From assembly GCF_035083965.1 (NCBI RefSeq), contig NC_089726.1, forward strand, positions 12,033,501 through 12,097,500: a stretch of 64,000 nucleotides of DNA. The letters run 5' to 3'. The DNA is from Branchiostoma lanceolatum. Lineage: Eukaryota > Chordata > Leptocardii > Amphioxiformes > Branchiostomatidae. The notes beneath the pieces were generated by a model. That model saw only the letters and a list, made by a program, of their open reading frames with translations, searched no databases and was not told the DNA's origin. Positions 47,901-62,900 of this stretch are shown in pieces; within the stretch, counting starts at the first letter, position 1, and every line of letters begins with the position of its first letter. The position numbers were made by a program, and so were the translations under genes.

Positions 47901-50900
47901 TACATTTGTACCTCAGAGGGAACCCATGTCTAATAATAAGACTGAGTTATGAAAATTATGAAAATGCATATGCATGTCTATCTGATACAGTTTCTTTCTG
48001 CAATAAATGATGATATAACATATCATACATTGTAACTGCTTATTATGATCCACATGCCTGTGTGTACTTTGACTTTGCCAGTGCATCTAATAATCTAAAT
48101 TTTTCAATTGAAATATTGATAGGAATAAATTTGCCAGGTTTATTCTGAGCCACCTCTCGGAGGGGGTCTGTGACGGTTTGTAATAAAATGGTTACAGATA
48201 ATTATCATCATGAACCCAAAAGCGGCATGAAACCGGTTTGCCTTGGTGTTTACGACATTATACCCCCGAGTACGTTGGGTCATAGTTTGTGATGTCACTC
48301 TTGGTTAGCCCGGAAAGGTGAAAGTTTTTAGCTGTGAATTGGATATTTCGGCCGCGTTGTTTAGTCATAAAATCTTGTAAAGGCCCTCAACTCGAGTTCT
48401 AACTGGTGGGCTGAGGAACAGCAGTCCCTATGTATATTCTGAGGAATCAGGAGATGTAAAAGAAAGTTGATTGCATATTTCGGAACCAGGATTTGTTCAA
48501 AGAGATTTCCAAGGCATGACAGTAGCTAGTTCAGTGCCGATCAAAGAAATTTCCAAGGCTCTGAGGCTGAAGTACAAAATCACAACAGACCCAGCAGGAG
48601 AGATTGCATTATGCAAATCGATGTAAACCGTTTTGAGCGTGAGTGCAAGTTTGCTCGCAAAATGTGAAGCATTTTAAGTTGGAAACAAATAAAACCGTTT
48701 AGATTTTTGTATCATGAATGGGGCCTAGATATCTGAGTGCAACCATGTATAATGTATTTGATGGTTAGACCACAAACATGTACTATGTGTTAACGGGTAC
48801 TTGTCCTGTAGTGTATGCTTGCATCTCACTATTAACTGTATCAACTCATCTGTACTTTTGCCCCACAGAACTACTGGAGGAGATCTCGCTGACGTCCCGT
48901 GAGTTCACCCACGAGCTGCTTCCTCAGGTGTCCCTGTGCTACAGGGATCCAGCCATGAAGAACAAGATCAAACACCTCAAAATCTACATGGTCCACAACC
49001 AGGAGCTAGTCAAGGAGGTACACCTTTTTAGTTGTCTTGTCTTATGGCTGTTATAGAAGGAAGGTAGATACATGAAGACCAAGAAGTGTTTGTTTTAGAA
49101 TGAATATTGAGGTATGTTGCAAGTTAGATTTTAAGTTGAGATATGCCACTGTTGATAATAAATGATATTTGAGTATGTAAGTCAAAAAAGTTAACCACTT
49201 GTTAGTTACCTTTTTGTCCGTTTGTCGCAGCTGGTTGATATAACAAGCGTTTGTGAGAGTCAGGTCTTTCTGTAGTTATTATGCTCTGTAAGTCTGAATA
49301 GCATTAGAAAGGTCTCTGGCTTGATATAGTTGGACATTTGATTGCAAATGACATAATGTATGTAAATCTTATTGTATTACAAATGTGATACAAATCTTGT
49401 GCCTTTCCAGTTCCATGAGAAGAGGAGGGAGATGAAGGGGGAGGGCAGGACAGACAAGGACCTGGCAGAACAGCTCGGCTTCCTATGCCTGGACACCTTC
49501 GAAGATGTAAGATATACTTCTGGAGGACTACTTTGAAATGTTGTAGAAACTTTATGATTTCTTGCTCAACAAAGCTGCACACCGCAAGCCAAATGGTGCC
49601 AATAGGTTCTCTTGTCATTTTCCATTGAAAGATCAGTTTGTGCTCCTTTTACTAAATTTTTAGCTGTTTGATATTCCGAAAAGACTCCATTTGCTTAGAG
49701 GTAATCTGCCATAGACCCTGCAGTGATGTTTTTTTTTACTGTTTGGAGGGAAGTTAGTAGCATCATTTTTCATTTAGGTTAATGTAATAAACTATTCATT
49801 TCTGTATGATTTACATTGGCAGGAGTAAAGATAATTGAACGATTGTTAAACTTTCTCTCCACCAGGCCCAGAAGGTGTGTCAGACAGGACTGACGGTTGG
49901 TAGCAGCTTTCTCTCCAGCCTAGGACATCCCAACATGGGTAAGTCAGGTTGTACAGCAACAGGAATATACTCACAGAACATTGTTCTACAAAGCTTGTTG
50001 AAATGGTGCAGGTCAGCAACTTTGCACATTTTCTCCTTTTATGTTTCTGAAAATTGTCAGATATAAACTCAGGAATTGTTGGCATATTTATGGATGAAAG
50101 TATACTGATGAATTGCCTTTTGTGCATCTAGTTCACATTGTTCACTCATTGCCTGGTACTATTGCCTGATGAGTTACCTCACTTGTCTAGATACGATGAT
50201 AAAGTCTTGATCAATAACTGATAATGAATGTCTCTGTAGGTGTGTACGTGTCTAGGTATGCGGACATCATCAAGCCAGGGCCCCTTATAAATGGCACCAA
50301 GGGATTTCTTATCATCTTCAAAGTCATCAAGGTAAAGTACTCCAACTGTTCAGCCTTGGTTCAGCTTAAGGACAACTTTCCATTAATACATCACACAGTT
50401 GTGTGAGAATCAGACTAGCCTTACAGCAGATATCAATATTGAAATCTTTGTCCTCGGTGCTGAAAAGCAATCCGATGAACTGAAATACACATTTCATTGT
50501 TTTTGAATCACTTACTTGCTTAGAAAGTGCAATTTCCTTAGAAAGTCATGTTAAGTATATATATATAATTGATCCCCATTGTTCTGTACTTATGTTATAG
50601 GGAAAGATGAAGTCAGTGGTGGAGAACAACTCATGGAATTTTACAGAGCCAACACCAAACTTTGATTGCCATGTGTCCAAAGCATTGGCTGAAATTGGGA
50701 GCCTTCAACCAAACCAGGCTTTCCATGCAGCACAGGTACGGTATCTTTGATATCAGTTTGTTTGTTTGTCTATTAGTGAATAGATGAAGATGGAAAGTCC
50801 TGCCATGAAATGTAATATATGATTCATGAATGAAGAAAATTTGTTTTATTCTATATCGTTATATTGCATGCCCAAAGTTTATCAATAGGAGTCATTAGTA

Positions 50901-53900
50901 ATTCTACCTTTAACATCATTTACTATATTTCACTTCATGATTTTTGATTGAAAATGTTAAGTACACTTTTGTGACCATGTTAATTGCTACATTTTATCAT
51001 GCCCACAGTACTACTTGTATGAGTTTGGAGACCTGGACATGCTGAAGCGCCCTCGACATGTCCTCCCGTACGCCGTTGTGCAGTTTGAAGTGTTTGGGGG
51101 GTCTCAAACATTCCCTCTCATGGCCTCCTCAGCACAGACAAGGTATGTGGGAGCCAGACAATTGACCTGCTTGGTAACTGTATAACATTTTACATATCCA
51201 TAATTTGCATGACGAAAAAATGCAGAAAGGTATTTTCACTTCCACCGAAAAGGTTATTTTTTCACGTTCGTAATTTTGCTATATAATTGGTTTATTCATT
51301 TTCTAATTCTTAACATTGTTTTGTTTGTTGGCTCTCTCAGTGCAGTACTTTCTGGCCTTTTATCCCTGTCACGCAGTCAATGGGCTTTGGTTTATTTTTT
51401 ATTTTTGTTGATCGCTAATGGTTGCCTAATATAAAGATTGGCATAGACTCAAGTATATTTTCACCTGAAAATCTACCCCATCACATTGGACGGGGAACTT
51501 GTCTTGGGGAACTGCGAACATCGGCCGATCTCTAAATATCTCTAAATGTCACTTAGAGCTAGCAGCCTCATCATCCAATTGATTTTCTTGCTGTGTGAGA
51601 CAGGCTTAAAGACCACTAAAGATATGACTTCACAAAAAGTTGTGATGATTTTACACACACAATTTTGGCTGAATATGGTTGTTGTAGCGTTAGCTTCCAC
51701 CATTTTCATGTCCTGTACTACACTGACGTTTCCTTTGTTGACATGGTCTTGCCAGGTTGCCCCAGAGACCACATCCATCCTACCCACCAGTCAGTGCACC
51801 TAGACCCTCCAGTATGTCTCATGTGGCGCCATCCTACCCAAGCTATCCTTCAGCACAGATGGTGGAAGGTAGGTACATTATAGTTTTAGAATTTAGTTTA
51901 GACTGAATGCAGAAGCTATGCAGAAAACGTTCCTTTATTTCTGAAATGTAGAATTCCAGATTAGCAGCAATGTACAGTTAGAACAATCATTTTATAACTG
52001 TTGTATCAATCATTGTATCATGAAAAAGTACAATAATATAGAAATCAGGTGGAATATTAGAGGGTATTTAAAATGGTTGTTTTAAGATATGACAGGTGTA
52101 ATGTTTTCTTATTTGTCTTTTTTTTAATGTTAGCAGCTAGGAGGCCACAAGTGGATCTAACAGAGGAGGGGTATGAACTTTGGACAGGTCAGCTTGTGAA
52201 CAAGGAGAATCTACTGTGTGAAATCCAGCTACGCTCACCAACATGCACCCTCCTGCCCATACAGATGTAAGAAAGCCCGTAAACAACTTCTTCAGTAAAG
52301 GTCACTATAAAAATGCATGTAGCACATGTACAGTGTAACATGTGCTTATGTACAATCTAACATGTGCTTTCAAATTTGTGTTAAAGTTATACTCGGGCAT
52401 CCATTATGACAGTATAGCTCAAACCTACTTTCCTCAAAATATTCATCAGTCATGTGTGGTATGATTTGTCTACAATTCCTATGTCTCATCATAGTTGTAA
52501 TTGAGTGGTCCAATACGCCAGATAATCTCTTCTTCTTGATTCTTAATGGTGAATTCTGTATTACATACAGGGAAGAGCAGATTTGCATCAGTGGCAGGAT
52601 TCCCTTCCATAAGCTACAGAAGAATCTGCCTCGCCCCATCTTCACTAAGCTGCCCAAGGGATCAAACCATAGGGAAGGTGAGGCCAAATAGCTTTTGTCT
52701 ACTGGCAAAACATAAGCCACACAAAGGATTCTTTACGTGTATAAAAGTATGTGCATGATTGAAAATCTACATTTCTAATTTTGTATATTTCTACAAGGCA
52801 AGGCTACAGCTTAGGTTTATTGTAATCATGTGTTTTCTGTCCCTTTACAGTCCATGTTGGTGACAAGTACTTCATCTACTGTGAAGTAAAGGCAGTGATA
52901 GATGTGGAAAACAAGCTTGTCTCGCTGCTGAACTTCATGGAAAAGAAAAAGGAGGTTGGTATCCTTTGTTCTCTAACAGCTTTTTGTTGCGGCACAATCA
53001 GCTCAGACTACCCAGGCCTAGTCTATGTTTGTACATCGGTGCCTTACTTAATGTTACTATAAAGTATAAGTAACATTATGAATGTGAATGTGAATATCAA
53101 TTTTTGATGGAATAGATGTAGAATCCTGTTATAAGTGATGTGCCATATGACCAACTGTGTTTATAGTCTCTGAAAGATGAGATATTGGGGCTGACACCTG
53201 TTTCTGTTTCCAGGCTTGTATAGCTGTCCTACCAGAGGGAGTGCAGCTGTTGCTGTTCCCCAGCTGTCAGATGGCACAAGACTTAGGTATGCAACATGGC
53301 AGATGCACCTGTTAACATTCAGTAGTGTTACAGTCCTTTCTGTTATTTCAAAGTACAATCAAACATGTACAACTGACTACATAAGAACCACCAGGCCAAT
53401 GTGACCACTTTTGGTGGTCCCTTTGATAATTTTTCCCATTGACACAAGAATTAAGAATCCTGTCTATAGTGACCACCTGGCCACATAGTCCAGATTTCCT
53501 CAGTCCCCTGACTGGTCTTCTTGGGCAGGGTTTTGACTGTAGGTTGATAACTGTTTGAGCAACAGCCGTATGATGACCAGTTTTTAGAGTTAGGAGGGAT
53601 ATTTGTGGTTAAATTTGGATATGTATAAACTGGACAGTTGATGCAGTGTTCTTCCACTCTCTGCAGGTATCATCGACCCCAGCTCCCCCATGATGCTACA
53701 TGGGCTGTTTGTGTCACCCTCCCCCATGCTGGTTTCCCTCAGAGGTCGGTTACATTGTTAAATTTCAGAAGTAAAGATGAGATTAGATACATTGTGGGGT
53801 TAAATGGACACTCTCCAATCTAGGAACAAAATACATGAGACCGAAGGTATAGATTGGGCTAGTTTACTTTTTTGAGTAAATGATAGCTTTGTCTAACTTG

Positions 53901-56900
53901 TTTTATTAGCATCCGTTTGATTTGAGTGTCTGCAAAACGTTTTTCTGACTTAGATTCATGATTACCTCATTTTAGCTCCTTGTTATCCACATGTTGAATG
54001 TTTTGAATGATTGATGAAATTGATTCCAAGACAGGAACTGACAGTAAGTTTTATTCATGTCCTACAGATTGTAGCCTAAGGAAGAACATCAAAGCCCCTG
54101 TGGATGGTGCATCTTTGTATGGCTCTGCCTCTCCCGCCACACCCTCCTCCTCTGTGTCAGAGGTGGAGTCCCCCAAGACACCGAAGGTGGACACAACTGA
54201 GCTCAGGAGTGCTATGATGCAGGTAAGATCTCAGCAAGCTGCAGTTTCTCTATCTTTGGCAGATTGGCTTTATGTTTGTCACCTCTGTTTGCTATGAAAG
54301 CAACAATGTGTGATTTCAATTTTTTCTGTTAACTTTTTAACTCAAAGCATAGGGTCTTAAATGATATGTGATGTCCTAACACAGATATAAACAAAGGTGG
54401 CTGTAAAATAATAAGTAACATTTTCAGTGTTACCACTGTTACAGCTTTTATATTGATATTGAGGAGAACCCTGTATAGTACCAAGCTGTCACTTACACAT
54501 CACATGATAGTTTTCACAATGTAGTGACATCCTGTAATGGACATTGGCAGGACCTTATCATGAATGTCCCAGTAAACATTAGAATGTCTTTGATTTTCTC
54601 CCAAAGGTTTTTGAGCTTCAGAAGATGCAAGCTGAAGGAAACATGACTGTCCAGGATTCAATCCAAAACCTGGAGCGACAAAACCAGCTGTTACGCAACC
54701 TTCAGGCGAAGGTCGAAGTTCACAGTAAGACACTGGCTGAGGCCCAGCAGAAGAAGGTTCTTCAGGAGACAGATGCGTTTGACAACACAGATTTCACTGT
54801 ACCCAAGTATCCCCTTGTGTCACGTCTACAACTGGAGCAGTGTTTTGCTCATCAGCACTCTTTCATCCATGTAAGAGCTCACATTCGTATATGAGTGTTT
54901 GTGAGAAGACAACACAAACCAATTCCTCTTTATTTTTGAGTACTTAAAGCATTATACCTTTTTAAAAAAATTTCTCTTACTTGATATACTGTAAATGCAT
55001 GTAATTTCGCAGTGATTTGATTTTGCAATAAGGTGAAATGAGTGTTCACAGTAGTTTTTAGGTCAATGCTGAAACATTGTGGTAAGTGAGCAGAAGACAG
55101 AACGAGCATTCAAGTTTTAAGAAGAGGTTACCATTAAACTACAGAGAACTTACATGCATTTACCGTACCTTCACTACTATTTAGGAAATGGTACAAGGGA
55201 CATAAGGACAAAATACATAACAATTACAAAATTTGTAATTATATTGTATTAAACTTGGAAACTGAAACTTTGGAACTGAAAGTATACTTGTACATTGTTT
55301 GAAAACAATAGCCTGTTCCATAGTTTTCTTCTCTTAAAATCTCATTTGTAGTAACTTGCTCTTTTTGTTGGTTGGCAGCGCTGGCAGCTTGAGCTCCAGA
55401 GACGGCAACACCAGCCAGGCAACATGGACCCTCGCCTGGCACAGGTCCCAGCCTTCCCCCTTCAGCAGCACAGTGGCCAGCCCTCCAGCAGGACGGGTCC
55501 CATGCCGTCCCCATACCCCCACCAGATGTACCCTCTCAGGCCACATGCACCCCACCCGCAGGGACGCAACATGCCCATGGGAACTCCCACTCAGTCCTCT
55601 CCTGGACCAGGCTCCATGTCCGCGCAGCCCCGTCCCCCTTTATATCCAGTGTCGTCTTACGGTGGATCAATTCCAGCGCTGTCTGGATCAACCCCACCAC
55701 AGCTAGGTGCCACACCCTCCTATTCACCTGGCGGGGCGTCGCCTTTCCTCCAGCAACCAGCCTCAGGTCCGCAGGCTATCTCCCGTCTGGGAAAGTTCCC
55801 GCTCTCTTCCCTGCCCCCAAACCAGAAAGCGAACGATCCGAGGCTGAGGAAACACTTAGAAGCACTGCAGCCAAAGGTCCCTGCCGTGGCTAGGAGCAGC
55901 TCGCTGCCATCTGCACAGGGGAGCACAGCTACAACTACGGTAGCTTCCCCCCTGTTAAGCTCACCACTCATAACTGCGTCCTCTCCCCTTCTAACAAGTG
56001 AAAAGACTGCTCTATCAGACTCACCAACAGGGGTTAGCATGGAGAAAGTTCCTCCAGCGAGAAGTCATTCCCTTTCTGAACACCAAGATCCACCTACAAG
56101 ACCCCTTCCTCTTAAGAAGGAGACACCACCACCACCCCCAAAAGCTCCAGAGTCACCCGAAGCAGCACAGGTTCAAGAAGAAACAGAAGAGTCTAAAGTT
56201 CCAGACACAGGACTTACAGACAAGCAAAAGCCACCTACTAAAGCTTCAGGCATAGCAAAGGGGAAAGATGCAGCTTTGCTGCCTAAGGCTGGAGTAGTGA
56301 GTAATATCCCCTTGGAGGAGAAAGAAGAAATGAAGGCATTTCTGGACACTGTCTTTGAGGAGACACCAGCAGAAAGCAGGATTTCTAGTGCATCAGAGAT
56401 GAAGAACTTCCTGGACACTGTTGTAATAGGAAAACAACCTCAGAAGAAAAAGCCACTGAAAGAAAAGGAAAAGGTAGTGGTGACTCAGAAGAAGATGCCT
56501 GAGAAAAGGAAAGAAAGACCTGAGAAGGAAAGACTTCCTGAGAAAAAAAGGATCAGAATGCCGGAGGAAGGTAAACCAACTTTTATAAACATGTTCAAAT
56601 TCTTACTTCTAAGTTCAATACTTAATTCTGTCCTACGGGAATCAGTGTTTATTTTACTTCTCAGAATTATCTAAATATGATAGTTTGATGGTGCTCCTGT
56701 ATCATTGTCAGTTTTAGAATGCTTGTTACATTAATGAGTATAATACTTAATGTTTGACACCTAGATTGTTATGACTTCATCGTTTATGACTGAGCACACA
56801 AGTAAACCTGTTAGAATTGTAACTATTGTACATATGAATTATGCTTACTTTCTCTGTATTTTTCCCCACAACTTCCATAGATATAATTAAGAGGTGCATG

Positions 56901-59900
56901 CTGCCCAGCATAAGTAACTTGACCATTCCACGAAAGAAGCCCACTCAACAAGAGAAACCATCTGTGGTAGAGTACAACCATGGTGCCGGCTCTACAACAA
57001 TAGACTACCAACACGGCTCTTCATCTGGACCGAAAATCAGTCCCGTGTCCAAGGTGGTGGATTATGGGCATGGAAGAGACATTGTGGAGCAGTCGGTGGA
57101 GGAAGAAGAGGATGCTGACATCAGGATGCAAGCAATTGTGGTGGACTATGGGCACCAGCCACCAGCTGCAAATCTTTTGGACACAGAAAAACTAACAACT
57201 GCAGACACTGTTTCAAATGCTGATGAGAGTACTCTAATGGATGACCAACAACATCCTCCTGCTGGCATTGATGACATGATTGTGAAAGAGCCTGTCCAAA
57301 GTGCTGACTTAGCACAATCCAGGCCCACGGACACTAAAGAACTATTACCAGAACAGGAACAGGTTGATTCAAAGTTAGAACAGCAGATGTCTAAAGAGGT
57401 TGAACCAGAAGAACAAGAGAGCGTTCATGGGGAATCGGAGGAGGAATTGACAGAGGCATTCCTCTTCTGTAGAGACGTGTCCTATGGAGCTACAGACAGT
57501 TCACTAACTGTGACTGTTAGAACTGTAGATGATGAAGATGAGGATGGGACTGTCTATGATGGCTTGACAGACAGTGAAGCCCTAGAGCTGAGTGTCGTCA
57601 GAGCTGTCTTCTCGTGAGTACCAACCTTTTCCTCTCTCTTTTCCTGTGAGCTGCTGAGTGCTGCCCTCCTGATATCGAAGTCTGTAAATCAGCAAATAGC
57701 AGACTTTTCTACAATATTCTTTGCTACAATGTACAACATTATACATCAATCCATTCAACATTGAACAGCATATTATATAGCATATGTACAAATAGCAAAT
57801 AACATATCTCTACTATGGGCTTCTCCATACAGGAAATTAGTATTGGTAGCGTGGTATATCAGCAAGGAGACTAGGTTGTGGCAAGAGTTTTAAAGAAGTT
57901 TTGTTTCCTAGGCATTACTATCTTGGTGATCTGGACCTTCAGGAGAATGGACAGGACTTTGCTGAGCATGTGCGAAACAGTATCCACGCAATGCACACTA
58001 CCAGCCAGGAGGTCAGCACTGCGGACAGGCATGTTGTGGAAAATGCTGATGCAGCAAAGGAAAAGGAGGATGAAAATACCAGTGTACCTGCTACTGAGAG
58101 TACCAACAAAACGGTTGCTGATTCTAAGATTCAGGTTTGTATGTAGTCATTGCTTGGTCTCTACAGCAATTACAATGTATATTATCATTAACAGAAAATT
58201 CATTCTTAATTGAGGAGAGGGAGAGCAGAAACAAAATGATAAGGCACTAGTTAGAGATGATGTCATAAACATGCTCACTATTGCTGTGGTTCTGAAGGTG
58301 TTCAAACTTATTTTCCACCCAGGACAAAACCAAGAGAAAAGCTTCAACACTAAGTGAAAAAGCCACGTCTTCATTCAAGCTACGTGGTAAGAACTACTAC
58401 GAGCCATCCCATGACCTAGGGGAACTCATGAAGGATCTGACCAGCCCTTCTTATAAAAGGACCCCTGCCCACAGACCTATGGAAGTAACAGTGTCTGAAC
58501 TTGTTCCTAGTCCCACCAAGAAGTTTGAGAATTGTTCTGAGAAGTTCCGACACTCAAAAGATACTGGGGACTCCCAAGAGCTTGATCACACAGCAATTCA
58601 TGCAGATAAGGAGGCTGCCAGGAAGCATAGCAAAAGTTCAAATGTGCAACAGATGTTGAGGTTATTGGATGATGATCTTAAATCTCATCAACAAGAGGAA
58701 CAACAACAAGAGCAGGACTTGTATAAGGCCTATGAGAAGGTGAGAAATGTGTTCCTTTAATGTTTGCAAAGTTGCATTTTTGTCAATATTCGTCAGTCTC
58801 ACAGTGTAATGCATGTTGTCGGAAATCGATTTTCCTCATTTTGCACTGGACAAGGTATGATACTTGGGAGCTGTGTCAGGCATGAATTCTGAGGTTTTTG
58901 GTGTGCCCTTTGACTCCTTTCCCTTATCTTACCGGTATTCTTTTTTTATTGAACTAAAAGAGTGAAGCTTTACACCAAATATCTCAGGATTTATGCAATA
59001 GAAATGTTTCACAGACTAGACACCTGACACTTAATTAGACATTATCCTATATGTATACATTTCTGTTAGGAATTCTCTTTCCTAACCTACTTCTCTCTAT
59101 TCATAGTATGCACTATTACGATTCCCCATGTAGGCCTATGGTGCATCTGTCATGAAGCAGTATTGAGTTGGAGGAGGTTATTGTACTGTACTCTGTCCAG
59201 TCTCTCTCCCCCAATGCAAGCTGATGACACTTGCTGCTGATTATTACAAAGGTCCTGATGTTCCCAGCTTGACTTAGCAGAGAACATTGTTGACTACTTC
59301 TCCTGTCCCAAGAATTTGATAACTTTCCAAAAGGGACAAGTGCAATATGCCTTCTTTACACACTTGTCTAAGAGAAGTACCGCTTGTCGGCGCATGATTT
59401 GCCCCAAGATATGTTTTTTCTCTGACACCTGAGTCACTGCAAAACCAGCAGTGGTAGAAAGGAGGCGCCTAACTGCAAACTTCAACTTGTGTTCAAAGGG
59501 AGATGGCCACTCTTCAAGAAAGCTTCCTATGTGAGGAGCCATCTACTGTACATATGCCAAGGAGCTGCTACATTCAAGGAACTGTCAAGAGATTTATTTT
59601 CTATACGAAGATCTTTTGCCCAAGATGTGTAATGATATCCAAGGAAGAAGACTCTTCCCTATCTGTGTCTTCCAAGTCTTGATAGCTGCCATTGCTGAAT
59701 GGAGTAACGTGTTCCACAGATGAAGAAACAGGTACTGTCTCAGAAGGAAAACTGTGGAGCCTTGCCTTCTGATGCCAGATGGCAAGAAACATTTTGCATC
59801 CTGTTCAGCAAGGACCTCTGTGCCTTACCTCAACCTGATGTGTGCATGTATCATCTGTGCCTTCCCATATGGAAGCAAGAAGTAATCAGTAGCTTAAAAC

Positions 59901-62900
59901 ATGAGTTAAAGAAACAACGTGCTAAGAAACAACTTCAAACAAACTACAATTAGAATAGATAAAAGTCCAGAAAATCAAAGTTTCACGTGACGCGTAATAA
60001 GCTATCGAAAGATGCACCTTAAATGCAAGATACAATTCAGTAGTGGTAGTACAGTTCTTTGTTCATATGAATTATTGATACATAGCAATTGATGGTTTGT
60101 GGAATTATCGTTGACGTATGAAGTAGTTTGTATCCACAAGGAAATTATTGAGAACTCTTGGTACTGGTCAATAGGTTGCCACCGGTGAATTGCATAATCA
60201 CGTTGTTTAATCTTACTACTGTTCTCTGTTAAAGAATCAAGGATATTCTCTGAATAGATTTCTCCTACCTATTTTTACTGGTATTGATGTATCTTAACTG
60301 CATATTTTCTTTGTAAAGATTAGTGCTAATGCCATATCCTATGCACAACTGATAAGGACGTCATGCGGCCAGTAATGAGATTTTATTTCTCATATATAAC
60401 AGTATTATACTGCATAGTTCATATAACTTATCATTATGTATATTAAACCATTTCTTGATCAAAGTAACTATATTTGCTTGCATGGTTCTGTTTTTGTGCA
60501 GCATTTTTCATTGTCACCACCACATTGTGTTACAGTTAGTGCAGGTTTAGAACCCTTTTGAAATGTTTTTTTATAACGGGGGAACATATATTTCAAATTT
60601 TGTCTAATAGGAAACTCAAAAGTGATCTGCCATAATTGCTCTAGACCAATTCAAATTCTGTTATCTTTTTCAAGATGTTTCAACTAGTATATAATCTTGA
60701 ATCTGCTGAGAAATCAGTGGTTTGCCTTTTTTTAGCTTTGACTGACACCTAACATGTACATGTAATCATCAACGTTCATGGCAGTAACACTTAAACTTAG
60801 AGCTGGAGAATCATAGTGCTTCATGGAATTTGTCAAGATGTCGACATACGTCTTCCAAGACACCTGAAGGACAAACTACAACACGGACCTCAATTTTGCA
60901 ATGTCCTGGACCAACATCCACAATGGGTTGAACCAAGGAAGAAGAACCTGGTGGTCTGTAGACTGTACTCAACCCTAACAACCTGACAATGACTCCATCT
61001 GGTTTTGCTTGACTAACTGGTGCTGGAAAGTTGCCAGAAGGCAATGTGCCAGAGGTGCATGTTGCTTGGACCGTTAAAAACTAACAAGACTCGACAAAAG
61101 TGTCACTTCATCACCACTTGTTTAAGGAGAATATTTAGTGCACCTTTCAGGACTGACAAGTTTCCAAATCTTTCTCTTCCATAACAATGTGTACTAAAGA
61201 CACCTTATTAAGAGATCTTGACCAAAACCCTAAGGTAACACCATGCTATCAACCTTTGTCACTATATGCCCCAATGTTTGCGTTCCAAAGTTTCCATTAT
61301 AGTATCTAAGAGCAGAAGAGTGTGTCATCTGATCGTGAGCATGCATGCACCAACCCTTGACAGCTTGGTAGACAGCTCAAGCATTGACTTCTCATTTACA
61401 CCATATCGCACCATAAATCGCATCATCAACAGTTTGTAGGATTGCATACATCTACCCTTGAGTGGCAAAATTTGACAAATGCTAACCAGATATCATTGCC
61501 ACTTTGCAATTATATTCAAACAGATGGTAAATTTATGCAAGTAACCTCACTTGCGTAGTTGACGTTAGGAAATATTGCTAGCTTATATAATAGGATATGT
61601 AGATATGGCAATGAGAGTCTCATGCAAATTTGTCCTTAACATAACATGCATTTCTTGTATGCAAAGACTAGCATCATACCTGCATGTTAAGTATCATGCA
61701 AATTTATGCATTTTAGATGCTACATTCATGTTCAAGGGCAGGTTTGATTTCTAAAGCCTCTGGGCAGGATACTAGGCAGAGAAGGACAAAATGTCATGTT
61801 AGGAGATTATCTAATCAGTTCAGCTGACAGCCATGGGTAGAAGACATCATTGTAGATGCTCGACAACTATTCAGTTGTTTTATACATACAGTAAAAGTAG
61901 CCACTCTTGCAGCTATCTTACAGACATAGGTTCCTGTGATCTGAGCTTTTGGATGTTCAAAAATTGGCAGCTGTGTAGTGTTCAATAACAATTGGCAAGA
62001 GCCATCAAGACCATTATCTAGTTTCGACACCTCCAGGTTGTACATCAAGAACAACTTCATCAGTTGCACATTCCAGAGACAGACATTTATATTGTGTGTC
62101 ATTGATGCTACTGACTACTGTGGCACATTATACAGCAGTAAACCCACTACTTCTTCAATAGTATTAATGACATCACAAATGAAAAATGGACTTCTGGATT
62201 GAATGTGGAACAAACAGCAAAAGTAGTCTCAATTGTCAAGTTTACTTCAAGCACTGTTGAGTACATCTCCAACAATGATATTGTCACAAAGCTATCAGAG
62301 AGATTGTTATTCTTATTATATGCTGCAACAAAAAGGTCTCTGTTGATGATTTAAGGAAGAAAACTTACTGAAATTTCCACAACAGACCCACCACTTCTTA
62401 TTGAATATGGCAAGATGATATAAATTATGAGTTACTTTATTAGCAAAGCAGAAAACTTCATTTCATCTGAAGGACAAAGGCACACAATGGCATGCAGGAT
62501 TCCTGTAATTTAAGCAAACTTCAAACTAAGGTAATGTTGAGACACACATCAATCGGGCTCTCGTACACCATTGGCTGTTTTGCAAATACTGTTATTTTGA
62601 AAAATCCAAAACTAAATATCCTTTGTTCAAGATGTTTGGTTGCGTAAGTGATGTTATACAGTATATTTTATTTAGGATGCAATTACGCTTAATGTGTTTC
62701 AATCGTTCCTATTCTGCATGCAGGAACAAGATGAGCAGAAAGTTGTCATTCCAGGATTAGGAGGTAGGTGGATAAAGTTCTGTTTTCCTATGATATAGTA
62801 GACTTAATATCATTTCTGAAATAGCAAATGATGATATTTACAGTGAACCTTGCAGTAGTCCTCAGTTTTCTTATTTTAAAGACTAAGCATCGTGATGCCA

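Larger units (their letters stand above)
36237..48868 (+). other. TASOR intron 1, 12.6 kb, transposon-rich
   Basis: Apart from the mobile elements listed separately, I see no host coding exon that I can support. A conserved-looking unassigned block lies at about 48140-48400. An open stretch at 37117-37204, preceded by AG and followed by GTAAGT, could be a small extra exon but has no recognisable content. Reverse frames at 44458-44560 (MAQPRDEDFVWNDF) are probably transposon debris. Confidence 0.6.

Noticed and set aside
55334..56040. Minus-strand ORFs opposite the large TASOR exon
   Set aside because: Shadows of a long, GC-richer coding exon on the plus strand.
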